Assembly: GCF_001664485.1 (NCBI RefSeq)
Contig: NZ_CP013630.1
Coordinates: 2,359,001-2,423,000, forward strand
Direction of reading: 5' to 3'
DNA length: 64,000 nucleotides
Origin: Rhizobium sp. N324
Lineage (GTDB): Bacteria; Pseudomonadota; Alphaproteobacteria; Rhizobiales; Rhizobiaceae
The notes beneath the pieces are model-generated. The model saw nothing but the letters and a program-made list of their open reading frames with translations, searched no databases and had not been told where the DNA came from. Each line of letters starts with the position of its first letter. The stretch's first letter is position 1. Shown in pieces: positions 36,658 through 44,595 of this stretch. The position numbers and the translations under genes are program-made.

Positions 36658-36977
36658 ATGGATTTCCTGAAGAACTGGAGATTGAAGCTGCGATACGGAA
36701 AGTTGAAAACGGCTTTCCGTCATTTGCTGTCATTGCAGACGGAGAAATCGTCACATCCAATGTCGATTTCGGCACGACGGCCGGCTCAGCAGCTTTTTTC
36801 TCCATGCAGGCTTGGGCGATCGACAGCGAACAGGCCACTGATATGGTCGTGACGATTGGCCGGGACGTAGGATTTGAAGCCTCCGGACGGGTCTATGTTT
36901 ATTCGACCGAGCCACAGCAGCCTCCAGGACAAAATCCCTATGCCTACGGCCTGAACTTTAATCAATATCTGCGCTAG
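36658..36977 (+). pseudogene. frameshifted small gene after the formaldehyde dehydrogenase
   Basis: From 36660 a frame of 105 sense codons ends in TAG (36975-36977). It reads GFPEELEIEAAIRKVENGFP..., with FAVIADGEIVTSNVDFGTTA and ATDMVVTIGRDVGFEASGRV and a PYAYGLNFNQYLR end, which looks like genuine coding sequence. It has no ATG, GTG or TTG at its head. An ATG at 36658 lies in another phase, giving MDFLKNW; adding one base after ATGGA would give MDFPEELEIEAA and restore the frame. So one base was probably lost near the start. The family is unknown. A sequencing error, or start at an internal ATG (36805), is also possible. Confidence 0.55.
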
Positions 36978-37073
36978 GACGAGCTGGTCTGCAGGCAACC
37001 GGCCGCATCCGGGAGCAACCATTTCCTTTCTTGAAGTGAGCCGTTCTGTCGTACATATACGGAGAACCTAACA

Positions 37074-37094
37074 GCTCCCGCATCCGGCGGGAGC
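37074..37094. repeat. short hairpin upstream of acetyltransferase gene
   Basis: GCTCCCG (37074-37080), loop CATCCGG, CGGGAGC (37088-37094). No T-run follows. It may be a transcription terminator of the preceding unit or a leader structure. Confidence 0.35.
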
Positions 37095-37115
37095 ATCCCC
37101 GGCGTGGTTTTATCA

Positions 37116-37601
37116 ATGGCTTCGATTCCCTGCACGGCCGACCTCAAGGGCCTCGACGAGCTCTCCCCGCGGGAGCTCTACGACCTGCTCAAGATGCGCG
37201 TCGACGTCTTCGTCGTCGAACAGAACTGCCCCTATCCGGAACTCGATGGCAAGGACGTCGACGCGCTGCATCTGCGGCTGCTCTCCAGCGGGGAACAGCT
37301 AGCCTCTGCCCGGCTGCTGAAGCCGCACGATGCGCATGATCCGGTAAAGATCGGCCGCGTCGTCGTCTCACCCGCCCATCGCGGCAAACGCCTGGGCGAT
37401 GCATTGATGAGCGAAGCGATCTCCGCTTGCGAACGGCTTTATCCGGCAAACCCCATCGCCTTGTCGGCGCAGGCGCATCTGCGCCGCTTCTATGAAGCCT
37501 TCGGTTTCAGCGTAGCATCCGAAGAATATCTGGAAGACGGCATTCCCCATATCAACATGGTCCGCCAGCTGGCCATCCGGCCGGCAGGAATACCGTCATG
37601 A
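37116..37601 (+). CDS. GNAT acetyltransferase, ElaA-like
   Basis: A 161-residue protein. LSPRELYDLLKMRVDVFVVEQNC is the ElaA-type N-terminus, VKIGRVVVSPAHRGKRLGDALM the acetyl-CoA-binding loop (R-x-x-G-x-x/G), and HLRRFYEAFGF the conserved C-terminal GNAT motif. The substrate is unknown. Its stop overlaps the ATG of the next gene (ATGA), so the two are coupled. The ATG at 37116 is used in preference to the GTG at 37104. Confidence 0.88.
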   Translation: MASIPCTADLKGLDELSPRELYDLLKMRVDVFVVEQNCPYPELDGKDVDALHLRLLSSGEQLASARLLKPHDAHDPVKIGRVVVSPAHRGKRLGDALMSEAISACERLYPANPIALSAQAHLRRFYEAFGFSVASEEYLEDGIPHINMVRQLAIRPAGIPS

Positions 37602-38059
37602 TCTACGTCGATGCCGATGCCTGCCCGGTGAAGCCGGAAGTGCTGAAGGTGGCAGAGCGCCTCGACCTCGAAGTCACCTTCGTCGCCAATTCCGGCCTGC
37701 GCCCCTCGCGCGATCCGATGGTCCACAACGTCATCGTCTCCAACGCCTTCGACGCCGCCGACAACTGGATTGCCGAGCGCGCCGGCCCGGGGGATGTCGT
37801 CGTCACCGCCGACGTGCCGCTCGCCGTGCGCTGTGTCGCCACCGGCGCCTTCGTCAGCGGCCCGACGGGCCGCGTCTTCGACGAGACCAATATCGGCATG
37901 GCGAGCGCCATGCGCGATCTCGGTGCGCATTTGCGCGAAACTGGCGAGAGCAAGGGTTACAACGCCGCCTTCAGCCCGAAAGACCGCTCGCGCTTCCTCG
38001 AGACCTTCGACCGCCTCTGCCGCCGCGCCAAGAGCCTTTCCGCCGAGGCTGGCGGGTAA
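37598..38059 (+). CDS. YaiI/YqxD family (DUF188) protein
   Basis: A 153-residue member of the DUF188 family. It starts MIYVDADACPVKPEVLKVAE, the conserved D-A-D-A-C-P motif, and continues with DVVVTADVPLAVRCVATGA and VFDETNIGMASAMRDL. The PIN-like fold and clustered Asp residues suggest a nuclease, but no activity is established in the family. It overlaps the upstream acetyltransferase gene by 4 bp. Confidence 0.92.
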   Translation: MIYVDADACPVKPEVLKVAERLDLEVTFVANSGLRPSRDPMVHNVIVSNAFDAADNWIAERAGPGDVVVTADVPLAVRCVATGAFVSGPTGRVFDETNIGMASAMRDLGAHLRETGESKGYNAAFSPKDRSRFLETFDRLCRRAKSLSAEAGG

Positions 38060-38155
38060 TCCTGATGCTGCCTCCGCCGGCAAGAAACGGGTGGCATGGC
38101 AGCCATGTCGCTTCCTACCTTGAAGTCCGCCGTCTCCTCTCGCATATAGACGTCA

Positions 38156-38208
38156 TCGCAGACGACTGCGGCATCTTCCGGATGCAACCGTCGCGGGGAC
38201 GGCCTCGC
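38156..38208 (+). promoter_or_regulatory. guanidine-II (mini-ykkC) riboswitch
   Basis: Two hairpins with ACGR tetraloops, the defining feature of this class: CGCAG-ACGA-CTGCG (38157-38170) and GCGGGG-ACGG-CCTCGC (38193-38208, one G-U pair). They are 22 nt apart. The second ends 9 nt before the AGGAG Shine-Dalgarno of a guanidinium exporter gene, so guanidine binding likely frees translation. Position, loops and downstream gene all agree. Confidence 0.9.
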
Positions 38209-38228
38209 TCTTGAACAAGGAGAGTCGT

Positions 38229-38543
38229 ATGGCCTGGTTTCTGCTTTTTCTCGCTGGTCTTTTCGAATGTGGCTGGGCGATCGGCCTTAAATACACCGAT
38301 GGCTTCACACGGCCGCTGCCGACAGCGCTGACCGTCATATCCATGGTGGTCAGCATCGTGCTGCTCGGCCTGGCGGTGAAGCACCTGCCGATCGGGACCG
38401 CCTATGCGGTCTGGACCGGTATCGGCACGGTCGGCACCGTGCTGCTGGGCATCTGGCTGCTTGGCGATGAGGCAAGTGTCTCCCGTCTTGCCTGCATCAT
38501 GCTGATCGTCGGCGGCATCGCCGGTCTCAAGCTCACCGCCTGA
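38229..38543 (+). CDS. gdx: guanidinium exporter (SMR family, Gdx/SugE)
   Basis: A 104-residue small multidrug resistance protein with four membrane helices. The start AWFLLFLAGLFECGWAIGLK has the essential Glu of helix 1 and the G-W-A motif of the Gdx/SugE subtype rather than the EmrE subtype. PIGTAYAVWTGIGTVGTVLL is helix 3. Gdx proteins export guanidinium in exchange for protons as antiparallel dimers. The guanidine-II riboswitch directly upstream supports that role over quaternary-ammonium resistance. A terminator follows 10 bp after its stop. Confidence 0.94.
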   Translation: MAWFLLFLAGLFECGWAIGLKYTDGFTRPLPTALTVISMVVSIVLLGLAVKHLPIGTAYAVWTGIGTVGTVLLGIWLLGDEASVSRLACIMLIVGGIAGLKLTA

Positions 38544-38552
38544 TATAAGGCT

Positions 38553-38580
38553 GAGGGGCGCCTTCAACGCCCCTCGTTTA
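38553..38580. terminator. Rho-independent terminator after gdx
   Basis: GAGGGGCG (38553-38560), loop CCTTCAA, CGCCCCTC (38568-38575), then GTTTATT. It separates gdx from the converging DoxX gene. Confidence 0.75.
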
Positions 38581-38584
38581 TTGC

Positions 38585-38977
38585 TCAGGCTGCCTTGCGG
38601 TTATCGACGGCAAACGCGCCGGGACCCGAGAAGAACAGGTAGAGGAAGACGAAGCAGAACAGGATCGCGGCATCGCCCTCATTGACAACGGGGAAGAAGC
38701 TACGCGGCGCATGCGCCATGAAATAGGCGACCGCCATTTGGCCGGCCAGCACGAAGGCGACGGGACGCGTCAGCAGGCCGACGAGAATAAGGATGCCGCC
38801 GACCAGTTCAAGAAGGGCTGCGAAAAGCATCAGCGGCGGCAGCGAGCCCTCCATCGCCGGAATCGGGAAACTGAAAAGCTTCATCGTCCCGTGTTCGATG
38901 AACAGCAGCGCGGTGATGATTCTGAGAGCGGCCAACCCGTAGGGGCGATAGGCAGAAAGACGCTCGAAACTTGACAT
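38585..38977 (-). CDS. DoxX family membrane protein
   Basis: A 130-residue inner-membrane protein with four hydrophobic segments (YGLAALRIITALLFIEHG, LLELVGGILILVGLLTR, PVAFVLAGQMAVAYFMAH, AILFCFVFLYLFFSG). The pattern E-H-G-x-x-K at the end of helix 1 (FIEHGTMKLF) and A-Q-M-A-V-A-Y-F are DoxX hallmarks. The exact role of bacterial DoxX proteins is unsettled; some act in redox or sulfur stress. The ATG at 38977 is chosen over 39040, which would give an unrelated N-terminus. Confidence 0.88.
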   Translation of the reverse strand: MSSFERLSAYRPYGLAALRIITALLFIEHGTMKLFSFPIPAMEGSLPPLMLFAALLELVGGILILVGLLTRPVAFVLAGQMAVAYFMAHAPRSFFPVVNEGDAAILFCFVFLYLFFSGPGAFAVDNRKAA

Positions 38978-39117
38978 AAAACCTCTCCATTTAAAACAAT
39001 GCAGCCGAGCGTTAGCCGGTCCCCGACAGGGATTGAACACACGGATCGCTGACGCCCGTTCACTTTTTCGACAGCAGGAAAACAGCTGAGCAGATGATTA
39101 TATTCACCGGCCAAATC

Positions 39118-40650
39118 TCAGAGCGGAATGTTGTCGTGTTTCTTCCACGGATTGGCGAGATCCTTGTTGCGCAGCATCTTCAGCCCCCGCGCCAGCCGCC
39201 TTCGGGTCGAATGCGGCATGATCACCTCATCGACATAACCACGTTCGGCGGCGACAAAGGGCGAGAGGAACCGGTCCTCGTACATTTTCGTATGGGCGGC
39301 GATTTTCTCGGGATCGGCGATGTCCTTGCGGAAGATGATTTCGACCGCGCCCTTGGCCCCCATCACGGCAATCTGCGCCGTCGGCCAGGCATAGTTCAAG
39401 TCGCCGCGCAGATGCTTCGACGCCATGACGTCATAGGCGCCGCCGAAAGCCTTGCGGGTGATGACGGTGAGCTTCGGGACCGTCGCCTCGGCATAGGCAA
39501 ACAGCAGCTTGGCGCCATGCTTGATCAGCCCGCCATATTCCTGCGCGGTGCCCGGCAGAAAGCCCGGCACGTCGACGAAGGTGACCAACGGAATGCTGAA
39601 GCAGTCGCAGAATCGCACGAAGCGCGCCGCCTTGCGCGAGGCATCGCTGTCGAGCACGCCGGCCAGCACCATCGGCTGGTTTGCGACGAAACCGACGGTG
39701 GAGCCTTCGACGCGGCCGAAGCCGCAGACGATATTGCCGGCAAAGCTTGACTGGATCTCGAAGAAATCTCCCTCGTCCGCCACCTTTCGGATCAGTTCCT
39801 TGATATCGTATGGCTTGTTGGCGCTGGCCGGCACCAGCGTATCGAGCGACATGTCGACCTCTGTCACCGACTGGTAACATTCGATCTCGGGCAGCGGCGC
39901 CGTGTTCGAAAGCGGCAGGAAATCGATCAGCCGGCGCACTTGCAGCAGCGTTTCGACATCATTGTCATAGGCGCCGTCGGCAATCGACGAGCGCGTCGTA
40001 TGCACCTTCGCGCCACCGAGCTCCTCAGCGGTCACCGTCTCATTGGTCACCGTTTTCACCACGTCGGGCCCGGTGACGAACATGTAGGAGGTATCGCGCA
40101 CCATGAAGATGAAATCGGTCATGGCAGGCGAATAGACGTCGCCGCCGGCGCAAGGACCCATGATCACCGAGATCTGCGGGATGACGCCGGAAGCGAGCAC
40201 GTTGCGCTGGAATACCTCGGCGTAACCGCCAAGTGCCGCCACGCCTTCCTGGATGCGGGCGCCGCCGGCATCATAGATGCCGACGATCGGCGCGCGGTTC
40301 TTCAGCGCCATGTCCTGCACCTTCATGATCTTCTCGGCATGCGCTTCCGAAAGCGAGCCGCCGAAGACGGTGAAATCCTTGGCGAAGACGAACACGGTGC
40401 GGCCGTTGACCGTGCCCCAGCCGGTGACGACGCCGTCGCCGGCGACACGGCTCTTGTCCATGCCGAAATCGGTGGAGCGATGTTCGACGAACATGTCGAA
40501 CTCCTCGAAGGAGCCTTCGTCGAGAAAGAGATCGATGCGCTCGCGCGCCGTCAGCTTGCCGCGCTTGTGCTGGGCGTCGATGCGCGCCCTGCCGCCGCCG
40601 AGGCGGGCGACGCCGCGGCGCCGTTCCAGTTCTTCGAGAATTTCCTTCAT
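39118..40650 (-). CDS. pccB: propionyl-CoA carboxylase beta subunit
   Basis: A 510-residue acyl-CoA carboxyltransferase. The N-terminal half has [20 protein letters not shown] and the acyl-CoA oxyanion region [19 protein letters not shown]; the C-terminal half has [21 protein letters not shown] and [15 protein letters not shown] with [11 protein letters not shown]. The Asp in the YGVVDVPG-type position ([18 protein letters not shown]) fits PccB. It combines with the biotinylated PccA to make methylmalonyl-CoA. It is unlinked to pccA by operon but in the same neighbourhood. Confidence 0.95.
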   Translation of the reverse strand: MKEILEELERRRGVARLGGGRARIDAQHKRGKLTARERIDLFLDEGSFEEFDMFVEHRSTDFGMDKSRVAGDGVVTGWGTVNGRTVFVFAKDFTVFGGSLSEAHAEKIMKVQDMALKNRAPIVGIYDAGGARIQEGVAALGGYAEVFQRNVLASGVIPQISVIMGPCAGGDVYSPAMTDFIFMVRDTSYMFVTGPDVVKTVTNETVTAEELGGAKVHTTRSSIADGAYDNDVETLLQVRRLIDFLPLSNTAPLPEIECYQSVTEVDMSLDTLVPASANKPYDIKELIRKVADEGDFFEIQSSFAGNIVCGFGRVEGSTVGFVANQPMVLAGVLDSDASRKAARFVRFCDCFSIPLVTFVDVPGFLPGTAQEYGGLIKHGAKLLFAYAEATVPKLTVITRKAFGGAYDVMASKHLRGDLNYAWPTAQIAVMGAKGAVEIIFRKDIADPEKIAAHTKMYEDRFLSPFVAAERGYVDEVIMPHSTRRRLARGLKMLRNKDLANPWKKHDNIPL

Positions 40651-40701
40651 GCGATCTCCCTCGCCTTTATTTCTAGCATGTCGTTATCGCCGCGACATGC
40701 T

Positions 40702-41160
40702 TTAGAGCCCACGCCCGCTGAGCGAGAAAACCGAGCGTATCCTTGCCGCGACGTCCTCCGCCAGGATCTCATCCGCAAGCTTGGGATCGGCGGCGATGCT
40801 GGTCACGTCGAAAGCACTGACGGCGATGACCGAGCCGTCCTCGACGGAGGCTGCGTCGATACTGACCTTGGCGATGTTGCGGTCCTTCTGGAAGCCGAGA
40901 CCCTTCTCGATGGAGACGACGCGAATCGTCAGCACCACCCGCGGCAGCACGGTGTCGCGCACCGTGGCATTGATCGCGGCGTTGACGCGGTCGTTGATGC
41001 CGGAAAGCAGCTCGGCCGGCATGTTCGGGCCGGAGACGACGACGGCGCTGCGCACATCATAGACCGGCGCCGCCGGCTTCGTGCCCGAGAGGCTGCCGCA
41101 GGCCGTCAGCGCGACACAGACGAGTGCGGCCCGGCAAAAACACGACCTCAGCCAATTCAT
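40702..41160 (-). CDS. lipoprotein of unknown function
   Basis: A 152-residue protein. The N-terminus FCRAALVCVALTACGSLSG has a lipobox (L-T-A-C), so Cys is lipidated after export. The mature domain has strands such as VLPRVVLTIRVVSIEKGLGF and KDRNIAKVSIDAASVEDGS; the C-terminus VFSLSGRGL is short. It looks like the conserved rhizobial lipoproteins that often follow ATP12. No function is known. It is the last gene of a probable crcB-rluC-HAD-atp12 run on the minus strand. Confidence 0.8.
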   Translation of the reverse strand: MNWLRSCFCRAALVCVALTACGSLSGTKPAAPVYDVRSAVVVSGPNMPAELLSGINDRVNAAINATVRDTVLPRVVLTIRVVSIEKGLGFQKDRNIAKVSIDAASVEDGSVIAVSAFDVTSIAADPKLADEILAEDVAARIRSVFSLSGRGL

Positions 41161-41227
41161 TGCAAAATCCCGCACGACCCCGTTGGAGTCGCAGATTTCG
41201 TCATAATGGCGGGGAAGGCAATATGTT

Positions 41228-42013
41228 TCAGGCGCTTAGGGCCAAAAAAACGTCCGTCGCCGCCTTGAAGTCGGCAAAGCGCTTGGCCCGCCGCTCCTCG
41301 GCTTCCTCGTCGCTGCCCCAATGCTCGATCGTCCAGTCCTCGTCGAGATGGGCAAGCGACCAGGCTTCCTCCATCGTCACCCGGCCGCAGGCGAAGGCGA
41401 GGGCCAGGATCGCCGAACCAGTGAGCGTGGTGACGGTGTGGAGTGCTGCGAGCGCGATCGGGTTATCATATCTGGCGAGCGTGACGGCGAAGGCGGCGGT
41501 CGCCTCGCGCGGCTGCTCACGCGGCATCACGCCTTCGATGAGGATGAAGCGGGCTCCGAGATCGTTCGCCGCCCAGTCGATCACCGGGTCCCAGCGCTCG
41601 GCCTGGCGCTCGACCAGCAGTTCCGGCCCATCGGCGCGGTAGCAGATCAGGTCGCTCGAGGAAAAGCGCAGTATATCTTCAAGGATAGCCTGTGTGTTGC
41701 CGGTAATGCCGTCGAGCGCGGTGTTGACGAGCCGCGTCATGGGCATCGTCATGGGATCGATTTCCTCACCCTGCCCCTGCCATTCGGCCGCGACAAGCCG
41801 CGCCAGCGCCTGCGTGGGAACCGCGAGCACTTGGCGCGCCGGCGTGCGCACCATCTTGCCATCGAGCGTGATGGCAAAACCGCCCTCGTGCTCGGCAACG
41901 TCGACAGCGGTGTAGAAACGCTTCGGCAGCGGCTTCTTCATCTGGATCTGCGCCCGGCGGATCGGATCGGGATGGCTCAGGCCTTCGGAAAGATCGTTCA
42001 GCAGATCACGCAT
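41228..42013 (-). CDS. ATP12 family F1-ATPase assembly chaperone
   Basis: A 261-residue protein. KRFYTAVDVAEHEGGFAITLDGKMVRTP (cited in part: GGFAITLDGKMVRTPARQVL) and LAVPTQALARLVAAEWQGQG are the ATP12 hallmarks. It likely binds free F1 alpha subunits, as in mitochondria, and the family occurs only in alphaproteobacteria and eukaryotes. DLICYRADGPELLVERQAERWDP supports the call. It follows the HAD gene with 9 bp spacing. Confidence 0.92.
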   Translation of the reverse strand: MRDLLNDLSEGLSHPDPIRRAQIQMKKPLPKRFYTAVDVAEHEGGFAITLDGKMVRTPARQVLAVPTQALARLVAAEWQGQGEEIDPMTMPMTRLVNTALDGITGNTQAILEDILRFSSSDLICYRADGPELLVERQAERWDPVIDWAANDLGARFILIEGVMPREQPREATAAFAVTLARYDNPIALAALHTVTTLTGSAILALAFACGRVTMEEAWSLAHLDEDWTIEHWGSDEEAEERRAKRFADFKAATDVFLALSA

Positions 42014-42022
42014 GGCACTACC

Positions 42023-42676
42023 TCAGGAAAAATGGCGCAATATCTCGTTCGGATGATAGGCGATCGCATCAGCGCCGTTGGCGATCAGCTCATCCACGCT
42101 GGCATAGCCCCAGGCAACGCCGATCGCTTTGGCGCCGGCAGCCTTTGCCATCTGCATATCGTAAATCGCATCGCCGATGACAATGGCATCCGCGGCATTC
42201 ATGCTGGTTTCGTCGCAGCATTCCGTCACCATCGCCGGATGCGGCTTGGAAGGGCAATCGTCGGCGGTGCGCGCAACGGTGAAATATCGGTCGAAGCCGT
42301 GCGTCTCCATCACCAGGTTCAGCCCGCGCCTGGATTTGCCCGTCACCGCGCCGATCAGCAGATCCTCGCGGCCGGTAATCGCGTCGATCATCTCACGAAT
42401 GCCGGGAAATAGCGGCTCGCGGTAGTCGAGATCCTGGCGCACGACCGAGAACAGCGATTTGTAATGCGCCGTCATCTCGATATCTTCCTGCTCGACATGT
42501 GGCCTGCCCTGCATGCGGGCAATCGCGATATCCAGCGACAGGCCGATGATGGCCTTGGTGTCCTCAAATATCGGTTCCGGCTTGCCGAACTTTTCGAAGG
42601 TGCGGCGCATGGTTTCGTGGATTAGGCCGGCGCTGTCGACCAGCGTGCCGTCGCAATCGAAAAGAGCGAGTTTCAT
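42023..42676 (-). CDS. HAD-IA hydrolase, phosphoglycolate-phosphatase-like
   Basis: A 217-residue HAD phosphatase. Motif I is LALFDCDGTLVDSA, motif II (Thr/Ser) is in LIGAVTGKSRRGLN, motif III Lys is in CPSKPHPAMV and motif IV Asp is in AIVIGDAIYDMQMAKAAGAK. The small alpha-helical cap between residues 20 and 85 fits Gph-like members. The substrate is not evident. Its ATG overlaps the TGA of the upstream rluC gene (ATGA), so the two are coupled. Confidence 0.9.
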   Translation of the reverse strand: MKLALFDCDGTLVDSAGLIHETMRRTFEKFGKPEPIFEDTKAIIGLSLDIAIARMQGRPHVEQEDIEMTAHYKSLFSVVRQDLDYREPLFPGIREMIDAITGREDLLIGAVTGKSRRGLNLVMETHGFDRYFTVARTADDCPSKPHPAMVTECCDETSMNAADAIVIGDAIYDMQMAKAAGAKAIGVAWGYASVDELIANGADAIAYHPNEILRHFS

Positions 42677-43662
42677 TCGCTGTCCCTTTCGGCGCCGGCA
42701 AGGTCGAGACCGAGCAGGTTCCAGGTCTGCACCATATGCGGCGGCAGCGGCGCGCTGACGCGCAGGCGGCCGCCCGATGGATGCGGGATGTCAATGTGGC
42801 GTGCGTGCAGATGCAGCTTCTTCTGGACGCCGCCCGGAAAATCCCAATTCGGATCGTCGTCGAAATATTTCGGATCGCCGATGATCGGGTGGCCGATATG
42901 CAGGGCATGCACACGCAGCTGGTGGGTGCGGCCGGTATAGGGCTCCATCTCAAGCCATGCGAGATTCTGCGCCGCCGTCTCGACCACGCGGTAGAAGGAA
43001 ATCGCATGGTCGGCGCCGTCCTCGCCGTGCCTGGCGATGCGCATGCGGTCACCATCGGCTGTCGGTTCCTTGACGAGCCAGGTCGAGATCTTGTCCTCGT
43101 GCTTGCGCGGCACGCCCTTGACCAGCGCCCAATAGGTTTTCTTGGTGTCGCGCTCGCGGAAGGCGGCGGTCAGCTTCTGTGCAGCGCCGCGGGTGCGGGC
43201 GATGACGAGAACGCCTGAAGTGTCGCGGTCGAGGCGGTGAACGAGCCGCGGCTTTTCGCCCTTCGGGCTGGTCCAGGCTTCAAGCATCTGGTCGATATGC
43301 CGGGCCACGCCGGAGCCGCCCTGCACCGCAATGCCCGGCGGCTTGTTGAGCACGATCACCTTGTCGTCCTCATGCAGCACCATGCGCGACAGCAGCTCGA
43401 AATCGGAGGAATGCTTGAGATCCTTGCCGGCGATCGGTCCGGATTTCTTCGCATCGACATCCAGCGGCGGCACCCGCACCGTCTGGCCGGGCTGCACCCG
43501 CGCATCCGATTTGACGCGGCCGCCGTCGACGCGCACCTGGCCGGAGCGCAAAAGCTTCTGCAGCGGGCCGAAGCCGAGCCCGGGAAAATGTACTTTGAAC
43601 CAGCGATCGAGCCGCATGCCCGCTTCGTCGGCTTCAACCTTGATATGTTCTATGCCAGCCAT
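42673..43662 (-). CDS. rluC: 23S rRNA pseudouridine synthase, RluA family
   Basis: A 329-residue protein. An N-terminal S4 RNA-binding domain (residues ~10-60, GMRLDRWFKVHFPGLGFGPL) precedes the catalytic core, where KPRLVHRLDRDTSGVLVIAR carries the essential Asp in the HRLDRDTSG motif. QLRVHALHIGHPIIGDPKY completes the active site. The S4 plus core layout and the position of the motifs resemble RluC (positions 955, 2504, 2580 in E. coli), but RluD is also possible. The ATG at 43662 gives the standard start. Confidence 0.9.
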   Translation of the reverse strand: MAGIEHIKVEADEAGMRLDRWFKVHFPGLGFGPLQKLLRSGQVRVDGGRVKSDARVQPGQTVRVPPLDVDAKKSGPIAGKDLKHSSDFELLSRMVLHEDDKVIVLNKPPGIAVQGGSGVARHIDQMLEAWTSPKGEKPRLVHRLDRDTSGVLVIARTRGAAQKLTAAFRERDTKKTYWALVKGVPRKHEDKISTWLVKEPTADGDRMRIARHGEDGADHAISFYRVVETAAQNLAWLEMEPYTGRTHQLRVHALHIGHPIIGDPKYFDDDPNWDFPGGVQKKLHLHARHIDIPHPSGGRLRVSAPLPPHMVQTWNLLGLDLAGAERDSE

Positions 43663-43756
43663 AAAGAATCTTTCGGAAATTGCAGCACGGGCCAAGCCGG
43701 CGTTCTTGCCGCAGCCTTTAGAGCATTTTCACGCAAAACGGAAACCGGAAAAGAAA

Positions 43757-44134
43757 TCAGGCCAAAGCGCGCATGACGGCAAGGCCCGCCATGACGGCGG
43801 CCATCGAAAGCCCTACGCTGGCAACGATGTAGAGGCCGCCCGCTACCGCCTGCCCACGCTCGAACAGCGAGATCGCATCCAGCGAGAAGGCCGAGAAGGT
43901 GGTGAACCCGCCGAGAAAGCCGGTGATCAGCAACAGGCGCAGCTCCACCGAAGCGTTGAACCGGCGCGCGATCAGCTCGGCGAAGACGCCGATGACGAAG
44001 CAGCCGACGACATTGACGGCAAGCGTACCCCAGGGAAAGGCCGGGCCCATGGTCCTGAGGGTCCACTGGCCGACATAATATCTGAGAAGGGAACCGATGG
44101 CGCCGCCGACGGCGACGAGAAGAGCCTGGATCAT
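43757..44134 (-). CDS. crcB: fluoride efflux channel CrcB
   Basis: A 125-residue four-helix membrane protein. QALLVAVGGAIGSLLRYYVG at the start with the GGxxGSLxRY motif, then GTLAVNVVGCFVIGVF and GFLGGFTTFSAFSLDAISLF (GFLGGFTTFSTF-like) are diagnostic of Fluc/CrcB channels, which export fluoride as dual-topology dimers. I see no fluoride riboswitch upstream. It heads the run towards rluC; a 94-bp gap separates them. Confidence 0.93.
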   Translation of the reverse strand: MIQALLVAVGGAIGSLLRYYVGQWTLRTMGPAFPWGTLAVNVVGCFVIGVFAELIARRFNASVELRLLLITGFLGGFTTFSAFSLDAISLFERGQAVAGGLYIVASVGLSMAAVMAGLAVMRALA

Positions 44135-44255
44135 CCGCCGGATCTATCGCAACTCCGCGGGGATTCCAATCATCGCGGAGCGGATTCTTACCATCCGGTA
44201 AAATGCCGATGATTTTCTTATGATGGCGCCAAGGTCATGCCGATACGCTGACGGC

Positions 44256-44522
44256 ATGACCCAGCTCCTGTCCATATCGGCCAACACCGCTGCCGTTGCC
44301 TTCGAATCGCTGAGGATTCCCCAGCGTGTCGCGACCAGCACCGCCGCCCGCGATTCGCGCCGTATTGCTGACCGGCAATTGAAGGCCGATAGCCCCGATC
44401 AGGTCGAGGAGCCCTCCAACATCATCCAGTCGACGGAGGTGGCGCTCGACCTGATGGCCAAAGGCAACCGCCAGCCGCAGGCCGGCCTCAAGCAGGCGCT
44501 GCAATCCTACGAAGACGTCTGA
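44256..44522 (+). CDS. small protein of unknown function
   Basis: An 88-residue protein (MTQLLSISANTAAVAFESLRI). The start resembles the N-terminal helix of flagellar rod/hook proteins and the C-terminus STEVALDLMAKGNRQPQAGL is Gln/Ala-rich, but the match is too weak to name. It has no membrane segment. It is transcribed divergently from crcB, and a terminator follows its stop. Confidence 0.6.
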   Translation: MTQLLSISANTAAVAFESLRIPQRVATSTAARDSRRIADRQLKADSPDQVEEPSNIIQSTEVALDLMAKGNRQPQAGLKQALQSYEDV

Positions 44523-44540
44523 GGCAACCGCCCCCAAATG

Positions 44541-44574
44541 AAAGCCCGCGGCTGCGGTCACAGCTGCGGGCTTT
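44541..44574. terminator. bidirectional terminator hairpin
   Basis: AAAGCCCGCGGCTG (44541-44554) pairs with CAGCTGCGGGCTTT (44561-44574) with one mismatch; the A/T-rich base gives a T-tract on each strand. It separates the small gene from the converging copper gene. Confidence 0.75.
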
Positions 44575-44595
44575 GCTGTTTCGATCGGAACGCGC

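Noticed and set aside
36651..36977. Selenocysteine or stop read-through at the formaldehyde dehydrogenase TGA
   Set aside because: The downstream frame is in phase, but the dehydrogenase is complete at its normal length and no SECIS-like hairpin is evident. A frameshift of a separate gene explains the data more simply.
44135..44230. fluoride riboswitch before crcB
   Set aside because: The conserved GG-x-GAUGG and CCGCC pseudoknot pattern is not present in the upstream sequence.
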